Assembly (NCBI GenBank): GCA_020850225.1
Contig: JADZFD010000090.1
Coordinates: forward strand, 1-64,000
Source of the DNA: Saprospiraceae bacterium
GTDB taxonomy: Bacteria; Bacteroidota; Bacteroidia; Chitinophagales; Saprospiraceae
Direction: 5' to 3'
DNA length: 64,000 nucleotides
Shown here: in pieces, positions 46,849 through 56,080 of the stretch
Layout: each line of letters begins with the position of its first letter
Position numbering within the stretch: the first letter of the stretch is position 1
The notes under the pieces: generated by a model
Seen by the model: only the letters and a program-made list of their open reading frames with translations
Database searches by the model: none
Told to the model about the DNA's origin: nothing
Made by a program: the position numbers and the translations under genes

Positions 46849-48441
46849 CTACATATAAAAGACGAGGAAGGATTTATCCAGTGGATTGAGATTGTCCTTT
46901 AATATCATATCCATATCGTAGTCCTCATTTAAATAGAATGGTAAAAAACTTTCTACACGTTCCTGTAGGTTGTTGTTGGGGAAAAGTTTGTTTTTTAAAT
47001 TTTTGATTTGATTTATCTGAACATCCTCCTTTTGTTTCAGATTCCTTTTTAATCGTGCCTCTATATTGTCAATGGTTTTGATTGTTTTTTGAGCTTCTGC
47101 AAGAACAGAATACTCAAGTGTCGGGTCAATGGCTTTAGCTTTTTCAGCAATTTCAGTAAAAATTTTAGTGATTTGCTTGGCTTCTATTTTTAAATCGTAT
47201 TCTTCTTCTGTCGAATTTTTGAGATAGATATGGATGAGTTGCTGCTCATCTTTCCAGATGTCATCCTCACCAAAGGACAATTTATCTATCATTTTTTGAA
47301 TATAATTCGGTACAAATAGTACTGAATTCCGACGTAGCAGAACCGGAAAAAATATGTTGAACGCATTGAATTGTTTTTTTCTTTCCAGCCAGTAGGCAAT
47401 TTCTCCTCCGCCACCGATGTAGGCGAGATTGGGAAGCGTGAATTCTTCGTATAATGGCCTCATCACCACATTGGGACTGAATCTTTCAGGATGTGTATGA
47501 AGGATTTCAACGATTTCATCTTTAGAATAATGCTTGTCTGTATTATTTATTCTGTACAATTCATGCTCTGTATAGATACGTTCTCTGGATTGACCTTCTA
47601 CATAGAATAAATTGATATCTCTGACATAAGCCTGAGGTGAGAAATTAAATTTCCTTGAAAGTTCATTTTGCACATCTATGACGATTGACTGACTAACTTG
47701 TTCTGTCAATTCTTTTTCCATTACCGGAATAAAGGCCTTTTTCAATTGCAAATTGTCCATATTAAGCACAATCAGTCCTGATTCTCTGAAAAACATATTG
47801 ACCCACCTTCGTACAAAATCATTATAATCTGCTGATACAGATAGCGATGTTTTGAAAATATCACTTATGTTTTTTGCTTTTGCTGAGTCACCCAGTATAT
47901 CCGATACCTGAGCAATCACACGTTCCAAGCCTTCAATGGAAAACCTGCCTACAGGTCCCATTTGATCTGTCTCCCATGTTACTGACTTTCCAAACATATG
48001 TACAGATTTAATTTCATCAAAGTCATGATCTTCGGATCCATTTATAAATACTGGTATGAAATTATAATCGGGAAACAGCCTGTTTAACATTGTACACAGA
48101 TTTATCGCAGAATAGATTTTGTAAAAATAATATCCAGGTCCTCCCATCACTGTCGGTTGATGTGCAGTAACAATCGTAAATGTATTTTCCAGTTTTATTT
48201 TTTCAATATTGGACAATTGTGTTCCGGAACTATCCAATCCTTCGTACTGTTCCTTCAATACCTGAAATAATAATTCGCGGTTAACTGGAAACGACTTCCT
48301 CTGAGATATAGCTGTTTCCAAACCCTTGAGCGTAGGTTCAAATTGAATAAAATCCTTTAGCTTTGAATAGTTCTCCTGATAGAAAACGTCCTTATAGGCT
48401 AATTTACTAATTGTATGAAAAGGAACTTTGGATATCTGCAT
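46849..48441 (-). CDS. bshC: Bacillithiol biosynthesis cysteine-adding enzyme
   Basis: BshC adds cysteine to glucosaminyl-malate to make bacillithiol, the low-molecular-weight thiol of many Firmicutes and Bacteroidota. The 530-residue protein shows the Rossmann-like core (TIVTAHQPTVMGGPGYYFYK, about 92-111; INGSEDHDFDEIK, about 133-145), the PNLAYIGGGGEIAYWLERKK segment (about 344-363) and a C-terminal coiled coil (about 430-490). The length is typical. bshA and bshB are not in the window. Confidence 0.9.
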   Translation of the reverse strand: MQISKVPFHTISKLAYKDVFYQENYSKLKDFIQFEPTLKGLETAISQRKSFPVNRELLFQVLKEQYEGLDSSGTQLSNIEKIKLENTFTIVTAHQPTVMGGPGYYFYKIYSAINLCTMLNRLFPDYNFIPVFINGSEDHDFDEIKSVHMFGKSVTWETDQMGPVGRFSIEGLERVIAQVSDILGDSAKAKNISDIFKTSLSVSADYNDFVRRWVNMFFRESGLIVLNMDNLQLKKAFIPVMEKELTEQVSQSIVIDVQNELSRKFNFSPQAYVRDINLFYVEGQSRERIYTEHELYRINNTDKHYSKDEIVEILHTHPERFSPNVVMRPLYEEFTLPNLAYIGGGGEIAYWLERKKQFNAFNIFFPVLLRRNSVLFVPNYIQKMIDKLSFGEDDIWKDEQQLIHIYLKNSTEEEYDLKIEAKQITKIFTEIAEKAKAIDPTLEYSVLAEAQKTIKTIDNIEARLKRNLKQKEDVQINQIKNLKNKLFPNNNLQERVESFLPFYLNEDYDMDMILKDNLNPLDKSFLVFYM

Positions 48442-48543
48442 AATAAATCTGGATTGTATCCGAATCAGTTATAAAATTGTATTTTATATGTTTTCATAAC
48501 GATTCATATCGGGGATTGTTTATAGACGCTCGTTTCTTTATAA

Positions 48544-49371
48544 TTATTTATCGGTAATGTCTGCTGCTTTGACTTTTATTTTATTCATTTCATGTGCTTT
48601 TATCAGATTCGGGTTGTCGCTGTATGTCTTGATTATCTTGAATGCATCAGAATCTTCATCTCCGTCTGTGGGGAGGCGTAAATTTTGCAGGTATTGCATA
48701 TCAAGCTCTATACGCTTTTTAATCTCATCTCTATTGGTAGCTAAATCCCCGTGTCCTGTGATAAGTAAACTTATATCAGTGTGTTTTTCATAAATAGTAG
48801 CCGCTTTTCTGATCGTATTCATGTAAGCACTATAGTTATGTTCGATTATTGGTATTTCTATATTACTCAGGTAATCACCGGCAATCCATACAGATAAAGA
48901 TGGAATACATACGAATATTCCGTCATTGGTATGTCCATCGGCAAGGTAAAATATGAGGTCAGTCTGATCTATAGTTATTGTTTGATAATCTTCATTAATT
49001 ACAATGTTAATATCCGGAAATGTGACTTTGTACGGTCTGCTTATGTAAAATTCATTATCAAATTCTGTAATCTGTTGTAGAATTGTAGACTTTTCCGGGT
49101 TTTCATGAAATGCTTTTGAAGCGAAAGTTGTTGCATCCGGAAATGCTCCATAACCGATAATGTGATCGTAGTCTGAATGTGTAAACAGGATATATTGTTT
49201 GTGTGCAGGATAGTTGGACGTAACAAATGTCCTGATATAATCAATTTCATGCGGAAGCCAGTTTGGATCTACTATAATTACTGAATTGTTGAGGACAATG
49301 ACAGTAGAAGTTGTCCTGTATAAAGCACTTTCAAAAACGACGATTTTAGATGATTCATATTGCGTTTTCAT
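48544..49371 (-). CDS. Metallo-beta-lactamase-fold hydrolase
   Basis: The 275-residue protein has the MBL-fold metal-binding motif HSDYDH (65-70), a further metal-binding pair DGHTND (about 147-152), IAGDYLS (about 165-171) and TGHGD (about 210-214). It has no signal peptide. The start at 49371 is preferred. An in-frame ATG at 49446 would add 25 residues encoded across the hairpin at 49393-49434, which is unlikely to be translated. The hydrolysed substrate is unknown. It lies downstream of the S46 peptidase gene on the same strand. Confidence 0.8.
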   Translation of the reverse strand: MKTQYESSKIVVFESALYRTTSTVIVLNNSVIIVDPNWLPHEIDYIRTFVTSNYPAHKQYILFTHSDYDHIIGYGAFPDATTFASKAFHENPEKSTILQQITEFDNEFYISRPYKVTFPDINIVINEDYQTITIDQTDLIFYLADGHTNDGIFVCIPSLSVWIAGDYLSNIEIPIIEHNYSAYMNTIRKAATIYEKHTDISLLITGHGDLATNRDEIKKRIELDMQYLQNLRLPTDGDEDSDAFKIIKTYSDNPNLIKAHEMNKIKVKAADITDK

Positions 49372-49392
49372 TCGGATTATTTGATTATAAAA

Positions 49393-49434
49393 TTCAACAG
49401 CCGGTATTTGAATCACAAATGACCGGCTGTTGAA
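49393..49434 (-). terminator. Terminator or attenuator between the S46 peptidase and MBL genes
   Basis: A perfect 13-bp stem (AACAGCCGGT and complement) continues as a further 5 bp after a one-base bulge and closes on a 5-base loop. On the minus strand it is followed by TTTTATAATC. It lies 24 bp after the S46 stop and 22 bp before the MBL ATG, so it either terminates the peptidase message or attenuates read-through into the MBL gene. Confidence 0.8.
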
Positions 49435-49457
49435 ACAGAATTTCAATTGTATTATGA

Positions 49458-51527
49458 TTAATCTATTTCCTTAACGATTCTTTCTGCTTTATAGATGTAT
49501 TTCAAAGCAGCATAAATACCGCCCGCATGTACACTGACAGTTCGGTTGTATTCCTCATCAAAAATAAAATTACCTGGCAGGGATTCTATATTTCCGTCGA
49601 ATATGAGTCCGACAGCTTCTCGGTTTTTATTTATCAGTGGACTTCCACTGTTTCCGCCTATGATATCATTGGTAGAAACAGTATTGAAAGGTGCCTGTAG
49701 TAACTCATGCGGCGGATTCATCCATCTTTCCGGCAAGGACCATGGAAATATCTTTTTGTGGGAATAATATCTGTCATACATTCCATAATATGTTGTATTG
49801 ACGGGAGCAATTGTTCCATTATAATTATATCCTTTGATAACTCCGTCTGATATTCTAAGAGTAAAGGTTGCATCCGGAGGCAACTGGTCACCGTAGATCT
49901 GGAAAGTCTGATTGGCAATTTTAGCTTCCAGTACTTTTCTTGAAGCATCCGTTGATTGAGCAATACTTGTAGCCTCTTTGTATTTAGGTACGAAGATAGC
50001 TGCTGCTTCCAGCAACGGATCTTTAACATTGGCCATTTTACCTTCATTTTCAAAGTAAGATTTTACAAAAGCTGCATCTGTAAACTTAGTCTTTGAAATA
50101 AGATAATCCACATATTCGTCAATGTTTTTCTTGCCGAGTACTTTTTGCAGTGTCATATCTCCCGGATAGATATCTTCCTTTATTTCATTCAGAAGGATTT
50201 TCAGCAATTCTTTCTGATCAGCCTCCTTAAAGGATTCCAATTTGCCGGTTATAATGGATTTCAACCTGTCTTTTTTAGCATCACTTTCTTTATTTACTAC
50301 CAGTTCCTTATATGCTTCAAGATCATGCATTACACTGAAGATATTGCCTCTGAACGGACTTGGACTTAAATGAATACTTGCCCAACCCAGAGGTCTCATT
50401 TGTTTATACATAGCGGCTAATTCATCCCAGTAATTCAATTTGGATGATTTGGAACGAATGTAATTTTCCATCTCTACTTTTCTGTTAAACAGGGCAGGAT
50501 CATTCAGTCCTTTGGTGATACCGCCGTATACCTTCATGGAATTGGCTATATTGGCAATTCTGTTGAGTAATTCCTGAGATTCATATTCCTTTTCAGGATC
50601 GTTCTTCATCAGATTATATTTTCCCATCATGAAGTTGTTTCTGTTTTGAAGAAATTTATACATGAATGGATATCTGTAATCTCTGTCATATTCGAGTTGT
50701 GCAACCGTTCTGTAACGTTCTGTTCTTCCCGGATTTCCTACTACAAATACGGGTTCGTCTTCCGCTGCACCATTTTTGTTGAATTTTAGATAATTGGCTG
50801 ATGTATTGAGTGGTTTTCCGTCGTCATCATATGCTCTCCAGAATGTAGCATCCAGGTTATACCTTGGGTAAGTGAAATTATCCGGATCTCCGCCAAAGAA
50901 TCCCAGATCCAGTTCTGGAACCCAAACCAGTCTGATATCATTATAACGCTTATAACCATAGATGGAAAATTTACTGCCGCTGTAAAATGTAACAACCTGT
51001 GTTCTCAGATTTTGCCATTCAGGTTTCTCTTTATATATCTTTTCGATATCTTCCAAAGCTTGTTTCTGCATTGTAGTTCTTTCTTCATCACTTTTGGCCT
51101 TTTTGATTTTATCCATTACTTGTTTGGTAATGTCATCTGCCATGATCATTTGCTCTACAAACAAACCACTTGCCTTTCTTTCATCTTCAAATGTAGCTGC
51201 ATAGAATCCCTGTTTGTCAAAATTTTCTCCCTCTTTCTGAAGTTTTGTTAACACATCCCTGGAACAATGATGATTGGTCATGATAAGTCCCTGATCAGAT
51301 ATAAATGAAGCACTGCACCATGAAGCAAACTTTAAAGATGATTTTCTTACATAATCAAACCATTCGTCCTGAACATCCATTCCGTAGGTTTCCTTTAGCC
51401 ACTTTTTGGGTGGATTTTCAAATGTCCACATTTTGCCAAAATCGTGCGGACCCGCTTTTTTCTGAGCATGATTCACTGATAAAATAATGAAACTGATCAA
51501 TACACTAAGTACAATTTTTTTGTTCAT
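49458..51527 (-). CDS. S46-family dipeptidyl-peptidase (DPP7/DPP11 type)
   Basis: S46 serine peptidases remove dipeptides from N-termini in the periplasm of Bacteroidota. The 689-residue protein has a signal peptide (cleavage after NHAQ), the catalytic-His block MTNHHC (83-88), a large helical insertion (about 120-560), and the catalytic Ser in GGNSGSPL (about 628-635). After this, FDGNIES has Gly where DPP11 has Arg at the P1-specificity position (family knowledge), suggesting DPP7-like preference for hydrophobic P1 residues. It ends at a strong hairpin. Confidence 0.9.
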   Translation of the reverse strand: MNKKIVLSVLISFIILSVNHAQKKAGPHDFGKMWTFENPPKKWLKETYGMDVQDEWFDYVRKSSLKFASWCSASFISDQGLIMTNHHCSRDVLTKLQKEGENFDKQGFYAATFEDERKASGLFVEQMIMADDITKQVMDKIKKAKSDEERTTMQKQALEDIEKIYKEKPEWQNLRTQVVTFYSGSKFSIYGYKRYNDIRLVWVPELDLGFFGGDPDNFTYPRYNLDATFWRAYDDDGKPLNTSANYLKFNKNGAAEDEPVFVVGNPGRTERYRTVAQLEYDRDYRYPFMYKFLQNRNNFMMGKYNLMKNDPEKEYESQELLNRIANIANSMKVYGGITKGLNDPALFNRKVEMENYIRSKSSKLNYWDELAAMYKQMRPLGWASIHLSPSPFRGNIFSVMHDLEAYKELVVNKESDAKKDRLKSIITGKLESFKEADQKELLKILLNEIKEDIYPGDMTLQKVLGKKNIDEYVDYLISKTKFTDAAFVKSYFENEGKMANVKDPLLEAAAIFVPKYKEATSIAQSTDASRKVLEAKIANQTFQIYGDQLPPDATFTLRISDGVIKGYNYNGTIAPVNTTYYGMYDRYYSHKKIFPWSLPERWMNPPHELLQAPFNTVSTNDIIGGNSGSPLINKNREAVGLIFDGNIESLPGNFIFDEEYNRTVSVHAGGIYAALKYIYKAERIVKEID

Positions 51528-51848
51528 TGATAAATATCTTTTTTTATTGTAAATGAATTAAATGGTAAAAATAGAATGATTTTGCCAAATTTTAAATTTA
51601 TTCCATATTCATTTCTTAATTATAGTAGATTTTGTATGATTTAACCGGGTTGTTCTTTTGTAAATAATGTATGATTACACTAAAATAATAAATAATCCGA
51701 TATTTAAATACTGTAGACTGTCTATTGGCAAAATTAATTAACATTAAATTTGAATTTTTTGACTAAAAACATACTGTAAATTTTGGTATATTCTTTTAAA
51801 ATTACTTTCTTTGCGTTTATTTTATAAACATCATAAAAATTTTTATTA
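51528..51848. other. Intergenic region upstream of the OmpA-type lipoprotein gene
   Basis: This 321-bp AT-rich divergent spacer contains a -7-like sequence (TACTTTCTTTG, 51803-51813) that departs from the strict TAnnTTTG pattern. No gene is supported. An open frame on the minus strand of 67 codons (51734-51937) overlaps the next gene and is not convincing. Confidence 0.35.
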
Positions 51849-52766
51849 ATGAGATATTTAAAATTAGCAATTTTGCTTGTTGGTTTAATCAGCTTGAATA
51901 CAAGTTGCGTAAGCAAAAAGAAATTGAACGAAGCCAATGCTGCTTTGGAAGCAACTAAAAATTTATTGTCTGACTGTGAGCAAAGAACTAAATCTCTTAC
52001 TGCCCAGGTTGATGACCTTACTTCTCAATTGGAGATGTCTAACAAAAATCTTAAAAAAGCTAATGACGATTTAGCAGCTGCCAATATGAAATTAAAATCG
52101 GCTGAAGATCAGTTATTGGTGTTGAGAAACAGCCAAAACAGTTTACTGGATCAGTTGAACTCAGCTTCTGTTATCAATAAAGCTGGTGCTGAAAGTATTA
52201 AGAAATCATTGGATGCTATCAGCCAGCAAAGTTCTTACATAAAAGAATTGACACAGAAAATGCAGTATAAGGATTCAGTTAATTTAGCATTGGCTATGAA
52301 TCTGAAGAAGTCTCTTAAAGATTTTAATGACAAGGATGTTTCTATCGAAGTTAAAAAAGGCGTAGTTTACATCTCTTTGTCTGATAATATGCTTTTCAAA
52401 ACAGCTTCTGCCAATATCAATGCAAGTGCTTCTAATGTTTTGGGTAAAATCGCTTCTATCCTGAATGATCAGAAAGACCTGGATATCCTTGTAGAAGGTC
52501 ATACGGATAATGTACCTATGACAGGTGAATGTGTTACTGATAACTGGGATTTGAGTTCCAGAAGAGCTTTGGCAGTAGTTAAAACACTTCAGAATAAATA
52601 TAAGGTAGATCCTGCCAGATTGACAGCAGGTGCAAGAGGTGAGTATTCTCCAAAATCTACAAATAAAACAGCTGCTGGAAGAGCATCTAACAGAAGAACA
52701 GAAATTATTGTATTACCTAAGTTGGATCAGTTCTTCAAATTGATGGAGGCACCTGCAGGAAAATAA
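51849..52766 (+). CDS. OmpA-family lipoprotein with coiled-coil linker
   Basis: The 305-residue protein has a lipobox (LNTSC, lipidated Cys at about residue 20), a long coiled coil (about 25-150) rich in Leu/Ala/Lys/Asp heptads, and an OmpA C-terminal domain (about 175-290; DILVEGHTDNVP, NWDLSSRRALAVV, RASNRRTEIIVL) that binds peptidoglycan. It likely tethers the outer membrane to the cell wall. It ends with a clear terminator, so it is a single-gene unit. Confidence 0.88.
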   Translation: MRYLKLAILLVGLISLNTSCVSKKKLNEANAALEATKNLLSDCEQRTKSLTAQVDDLTSQLEMSNKNLKKANDDLAAANMKLKSAEDQLLVLRNSQNSLLDQLNSASVINKAGAESIKKSLDAISQQSSYIKELTQKMQYKDSVNLALAMNLKKSLKDFNDKDVSIEVKKGVVYISLSDNMLFKTASANINASASNVLGKIASILNDQKDLDILVEGHTDNVPMTGECVTDNWDLSSRRALAVVKTLQNKYKVDPARLTAGARGEYSPKSTNKTAAGRASNRRTEIIVLPKLDQFFKLMEAPAGK

Positions 52767-52808
52767 ATAACTTTTAGGAATTGTAGACTTTCTATAATCC
52801 CATAATCA

Positions 52809-52847
52809 AAGAGGAATCAGACTTCATTGTTTGATTCCTCTTTTTTT
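52809..52847 (+). terminator. Terminator after the OmpA-type lipoprotein gene
   Basis: AAGAGGAATCA (52809-52819) pairs with TGATTCCTCTT and is followed by a T7 run. This is a classical intrinsic terminator. Confidence 0.85.
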
Positions 52848-52977
52848 ATTGTTATATTTGGAAAAAAGATAGTATGAATGAAAAATTACGATAAAAGTTT
52901 TGAGATATAAGACGACCAATGTGTTTGAGGAGTTAATAAGTTAATAAGGGTAATTCCTGTTTATCAACGGCCAAAAT

Positions 52978-53115
52978 TTAGCATAGCGATTGGGGTAAGA
53001 CAATTAGGTAGAGGAGCCTTTGAAGAGGTATAAAAGTGAGAGAAGGTTTAATTCTTTCAATATAATCTGCAGCTTTGTCCCGGAAAATTTTAGCTACTTT
53101 TACAAGTAAGCACAT
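52978..53115 (-). pseudogene. Possible transposase N-terminal relic
   Basis: A 45-codon minus-strand frame encodes KVAKIFRDKAADYIERIKPS then a hydrophobic tail. Its first half resembles the N-terminus of IS91-type transposases (VA-x-IFR-x-n-Y), but the Cys/His motifs that define the family are absent. It stops before any catalytic domain. No inverted ends were found. This is a weak call. Confidence 0.25.
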
Positions 53116-53393
53116 GAGCTTCTTCCAACTATTAAAGTATCTTTAAATGCCCTGAATTCACACCTCAGAACATCTTCCGTTTGCTCTTGACAAAGTAATA
53201 TAGAAGAACAATAATTTTTTAACCATGAAAATTATTCAAAGGACAAATAATGTTGATAAATATCTGTAAGTTTTTCATCTATATTTTTGTTACTTCACCA
53301 TCTAACTTTTCATTTATTACTTACCAAAAAAGCTCCGATTACAATTTTTATGCTAACTTTAGGGTTTAAAGCAAGTATACATTGAAACCGGAT

Positions 53394-55379
53394 ATGTACC
53401 GTATATTGAATGTTCGTAACCTTTTGCTGAACATATGCTGCATGACTTTACTTTCCTGTTCGTTTACTCAAACAGTAAAAACAGGTGAAATGGCATATGA
53501 AAGAAAACAATATGCTATAGCAATTGATTTGCTTGAAAAAGAGTATCTAAAAACTACATCAGAAGCTCAGAAAGCACGTAAATCTTACCTGTTAGGCATG
53601 TCCTACAGGAAAATTCTAGACTATGATCAAGCAGGAAAATGGTTTGGTAATGCTGTAAACAATAATTATGGCGTGGATGCTATGATGCAGCAAGCGCTTG
53701 TATTGCGACAGCTCGAAGATTATGAAGCTGCCATAGGAATATACAGAAAAATAGCCGATATCACCCAGCGCCGGCAGGAAACAGACAAGGAAATCGCCAA
53801 TTGCAACTACGCTATTGAACTGAAATCCAATCCTAAACCATATAAGACAGATCGTATCTCTCAGAATACTACCGTATCCGAATATGCACCTGTAATATAT
53901 GACAATCAATTTCTGGTATTTACTTCTGAACGCAAACAATCTACAGGTAGTCAGGTATACAAGTGGACTGGTGAGAAGTATTCTGATTTGTTTGTAATGA
54001 TGAAATCAGGATCTGATGCAAGAATATTTGATCCCATGATTAACACGGAAGCTAACGAAGGTACTGCCTGTTTTTCACAGGATATGCAAACAATGTATTT
54101 TACGCGGTGTTTTTCAGACTATAATGAAGATGCACATTGCAAAATCATGGTTACACACATGATTGACGGCTCATGGTCTGAACCGGAAGCGCTGCCTTTC
54201 GTACATGACAAGGTCAATTATGGCCAACCTGCCTTGTTTGAACAGGATCAGGTGCTGATATTTGTAGCAGATATGGAAGATCCCGGCGGTAATACCGATT
54301 TGTACTATACTGAGATATTGCAGGATGGTAGTTTTACTGCACCTGCTAAACTTCCTTCCCGAATTAACAGTCCCGGAAATGAAAAATTCCCGACTACCTT
54401 TGCTGATACGCTCTATTTTTCATCGGACTATTTACCCGGTATGGGTGGCTATGATATTTTCAAAACCTGGCTACTATCCGACGGAAGCTGGTCAATACCC
54501 GTTAATATGGGTGCGCCGGTAAATAGCGGTGCTGATGACTTTTCTTTTATAGTTGATCCACAGCCCAAACCTGGTAATGGAATACTAAAGGAAGGATTTT
54601 TTGTATCATCGAGGGCAGGCAATGGCAAGGATGATATCTACAGGTTTAAGGAACTTGTCCCTGTCGTAAAAGAACCTGAAAAAACCGAAGAAATTAAGCG
54701 AAATGTCTTTATAACTGTTCATACATTGACGTCGGTTTACAACATTGAAGAAGACCCCAATTCTGGTGTAAAGGGGAATATTCCTCTTGGCTTTTGTCTG
54801 GTTAATATGCTGGATGAAGAAGGTAAAAGAATGGAAAGTAAAACGAATGACGCCAATGGATTCATAGTATATGAAGTTCCGGAGAACAGGGATATAACAA
54901 TAGTCGGAGCAAAATCAGGCTACCTCAATGCCATACATAAATTGAGTACCCGCAATCTGAAATTTGATACCATAACACATGCTGCAACCGTAAATATCAA
55001 ACTTACACTTAATAAAATATACGAGGACAAGGAAATTATTCTGGATAATATCTACTACGATTATGACAAATGGGATATCAAATCCGAAGCTAAACCTGCA
55101 TTGAACTATCTCGTAAGGATCATGCTTGATAATCCACAGATAAAAATTCAATTGTCAAGTCATACAGACTGTAGGGGAGAAGATAGCTATAATCAGGAAT
55201 TATCCCAGAAACGAGCGCAATCGGTAGTCGATTACCTGATTTCAAAAGACATACCTGCTTCCCGGCTCGTTGCCAAAGGTTACGGTGCGTCACAGCTCCT
55301 CGAATCATGTATATGTGAAAAATGTACTGAACAGCAACACCAAAGAAATAGAAGGACGACATTTAAGATTATTAGATAA
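53394..55379 (+). CDS. PorE-like lipoprotein: TPR, PD40 propeller, regulatory domain, OmpA
   Basis: The 661-residue protein has a lipobox (LLSC, about residue 22), a TPR-like segment (about 25-125), a WD40-like PD40 propeller (about 150-415; VFTSERKQSTGSQ, YFSSDYLPGMGGYDIFKTWL, FFVSSRAGNGKDDIYRFKE), a carboxypeptidase-type regulatory domain (about 445-520) and an OmpA C-terminus (about 555-660; IQLSSHTDCRGEDSYNQEL, QKRAQSVVDYLISKDIPASR). This four-part layout is that of PorE-type lipoproteins of the type IX secretion system, which anchor to peptidoglycan. Many paralogues exist, so the T9SS role is inferred. The ATG at 53394 fits the signal peptide better than the TTG at 53382. Confidence 0.85.
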   Translation: MYRILNVRNLLLNICCMTLLSCSFTQTVKTGEMAYERKQYAIAIDLLEKEYLKTTSEAQKARKSYLLGMSYRKILDYDQAGKWFGNAVNNNYGVDAMMQQALVLRQLEDYEAAIGIYRKIADITQRRQETDKEIANCNYAIELKSNPKPYKTDRISQNTTVSEYAPVIYDNQFLVFTSERKQSTGSQVYKWTGEKYSDLFVMMKSGSDARIFDPMINTEANEGTACFSQDMQTMYFTRCFSDYNEDAHCKIMVTHMIDGSWSEPEALPFVHDKVNYGQPALFEQDQVLIFVADMEDPGGNTDLYYTEILQDGSFTAPAKLPSRINSPGNEKFPTTFADTLYFSSDYLPGMGGYDIFKTWLLSDGSWSIPVNMGAPVNSGADDFSFIVDPQPKPGNGILKEGFFVSSRAGNGKDDIYRFKELVPVVKEPEKTEEIKRNVFITVHTLTSVYNIEEDPNSGVKGNIPLGFCLVNMLDEEGKRMESKTNDANGFIVYEVPENRDITIVGAKSGYLNAIHKLSTRNLKFDTITHAATVNIKLTLNKIYEDKEIILDNIYYDYDKWDIKSEAKPALNYLVRIMLDNPQIKIQLSSHTDCRGEDSYNQELSQKRAQSVVDYLISKDIPASRLVAKGYGASQLLESCICEKCTEQQHQRNRRTTFKIIR

Positions 55380-55413
55380 ACTGATAAATAACCTGTACAG
55401 GTCTTATTAATAT

Positions 55414-55716
55414 ATGGATGACCAGAAAAGCAATATACAACAAAAGGAACTTATACTCAACAAAACCTGCAACCTCATTGAAAAACTTGAATCAGTAGTT
55501 ACAGAATGGGATGATTTGTATGATGCATACCAGGAGCTCATGGATTACTATTCCGGCGAACAATGGATCAATGATGTTGAAGCAAGCGATACAGGTGCAT
55601 TTTCAGATATGCCCCATGGAGTATTGAGTCAGGATGCTGTATATAATATGTATGCTGATCAAAGGTTGGTTGCATTCAGACTGATACGTACTGCTCTCAG
55701 ATACATAGAAAAATAA
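55414..55716 (+). CDS. DUF4298 family protein
   Basis: The 100-residue helical protein matches DUF4298: an N-terminal coiled coil (about 8-40), the conserved YYSGEQWINDVEASDTGAFS block (about 49-68) and GVLSQDAVYNMYADQRLVAF (about 73-92). It has no signal peptide or membrane helix. It lies 34 bp after the PorE-like gene on the same strand. The function of the family is not known to me. Confidence 0.8.
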   Translation: MDDQKSNIQQKELILNKTCNLIEKLESVVTEWDDLYDAYQELMDYYSGEQWINDVEASDTGAFSDMPHGVLSQDAVYNMYADQRLVAFRLIRTALRYIEK

Positions 55717-56080
55717 TCATATATTCTCTAATATTGAAAACAATCCTGTGAACTTCCCTATATAAGTTCTCATCGGATTTATGATAAAAGATATGTTTAG
55801 ATATTTGTTTTTTATAATTTATAAAATTTTGCCTCTCATGTCAGTTTTACGACATTTTTTATAAAGGACCACAATTAATTGATTTTTTATAAATTGAAGT
55901 ATGTTAAGTATAATATATATAGTATCAGTTACTTGAATATTATATATTGTTATATGTATGGTTATAAGCAAAAATTATTTAAAAAATAAATAATTTTTTT
56001 ATTTTGATATTGTATATAGTTTGCTAATTTTATGTTAATTTTTATTAATTAACTTTTTTTTACCAGCAAATCTCATTCTA
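55717..56080. other. AT-rich region upstream of the giant repeat gene
   Basis: This 364-bp AT-rich spacer contains a -7-like TATAGTTTG (56015-56023, with three rather than two bases in the spacer) about 58 bp upstream of the giant gene ATG. The -33 element is not clear. No other gene is visible. Confidence 0.35.

Larger units (their letters stand above)
52767..53393. other. Intergenic region between two OmpA-type genes
   Basis: This 627-bp spacer holds the terminator at 52809, the possible transposase relic at 52978-53115, and a -7-like TAACTTTA (53354-53361) 33 bp upstream of the next ATG. Elsewhere I see only short AT-rich frames. A 39-codon frame near 53250 is not convincing. Confidence 0.4.

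Noticed and set aside
51734..51937. Minus-strand frame of 67 codons upstream of the OmpA-type gene
   Set aside because: It overlaps the start of the lipoprotein gene on the other strand and is rich in Lys, Phe and Asn, as expected by chance in AT-rich DNA.
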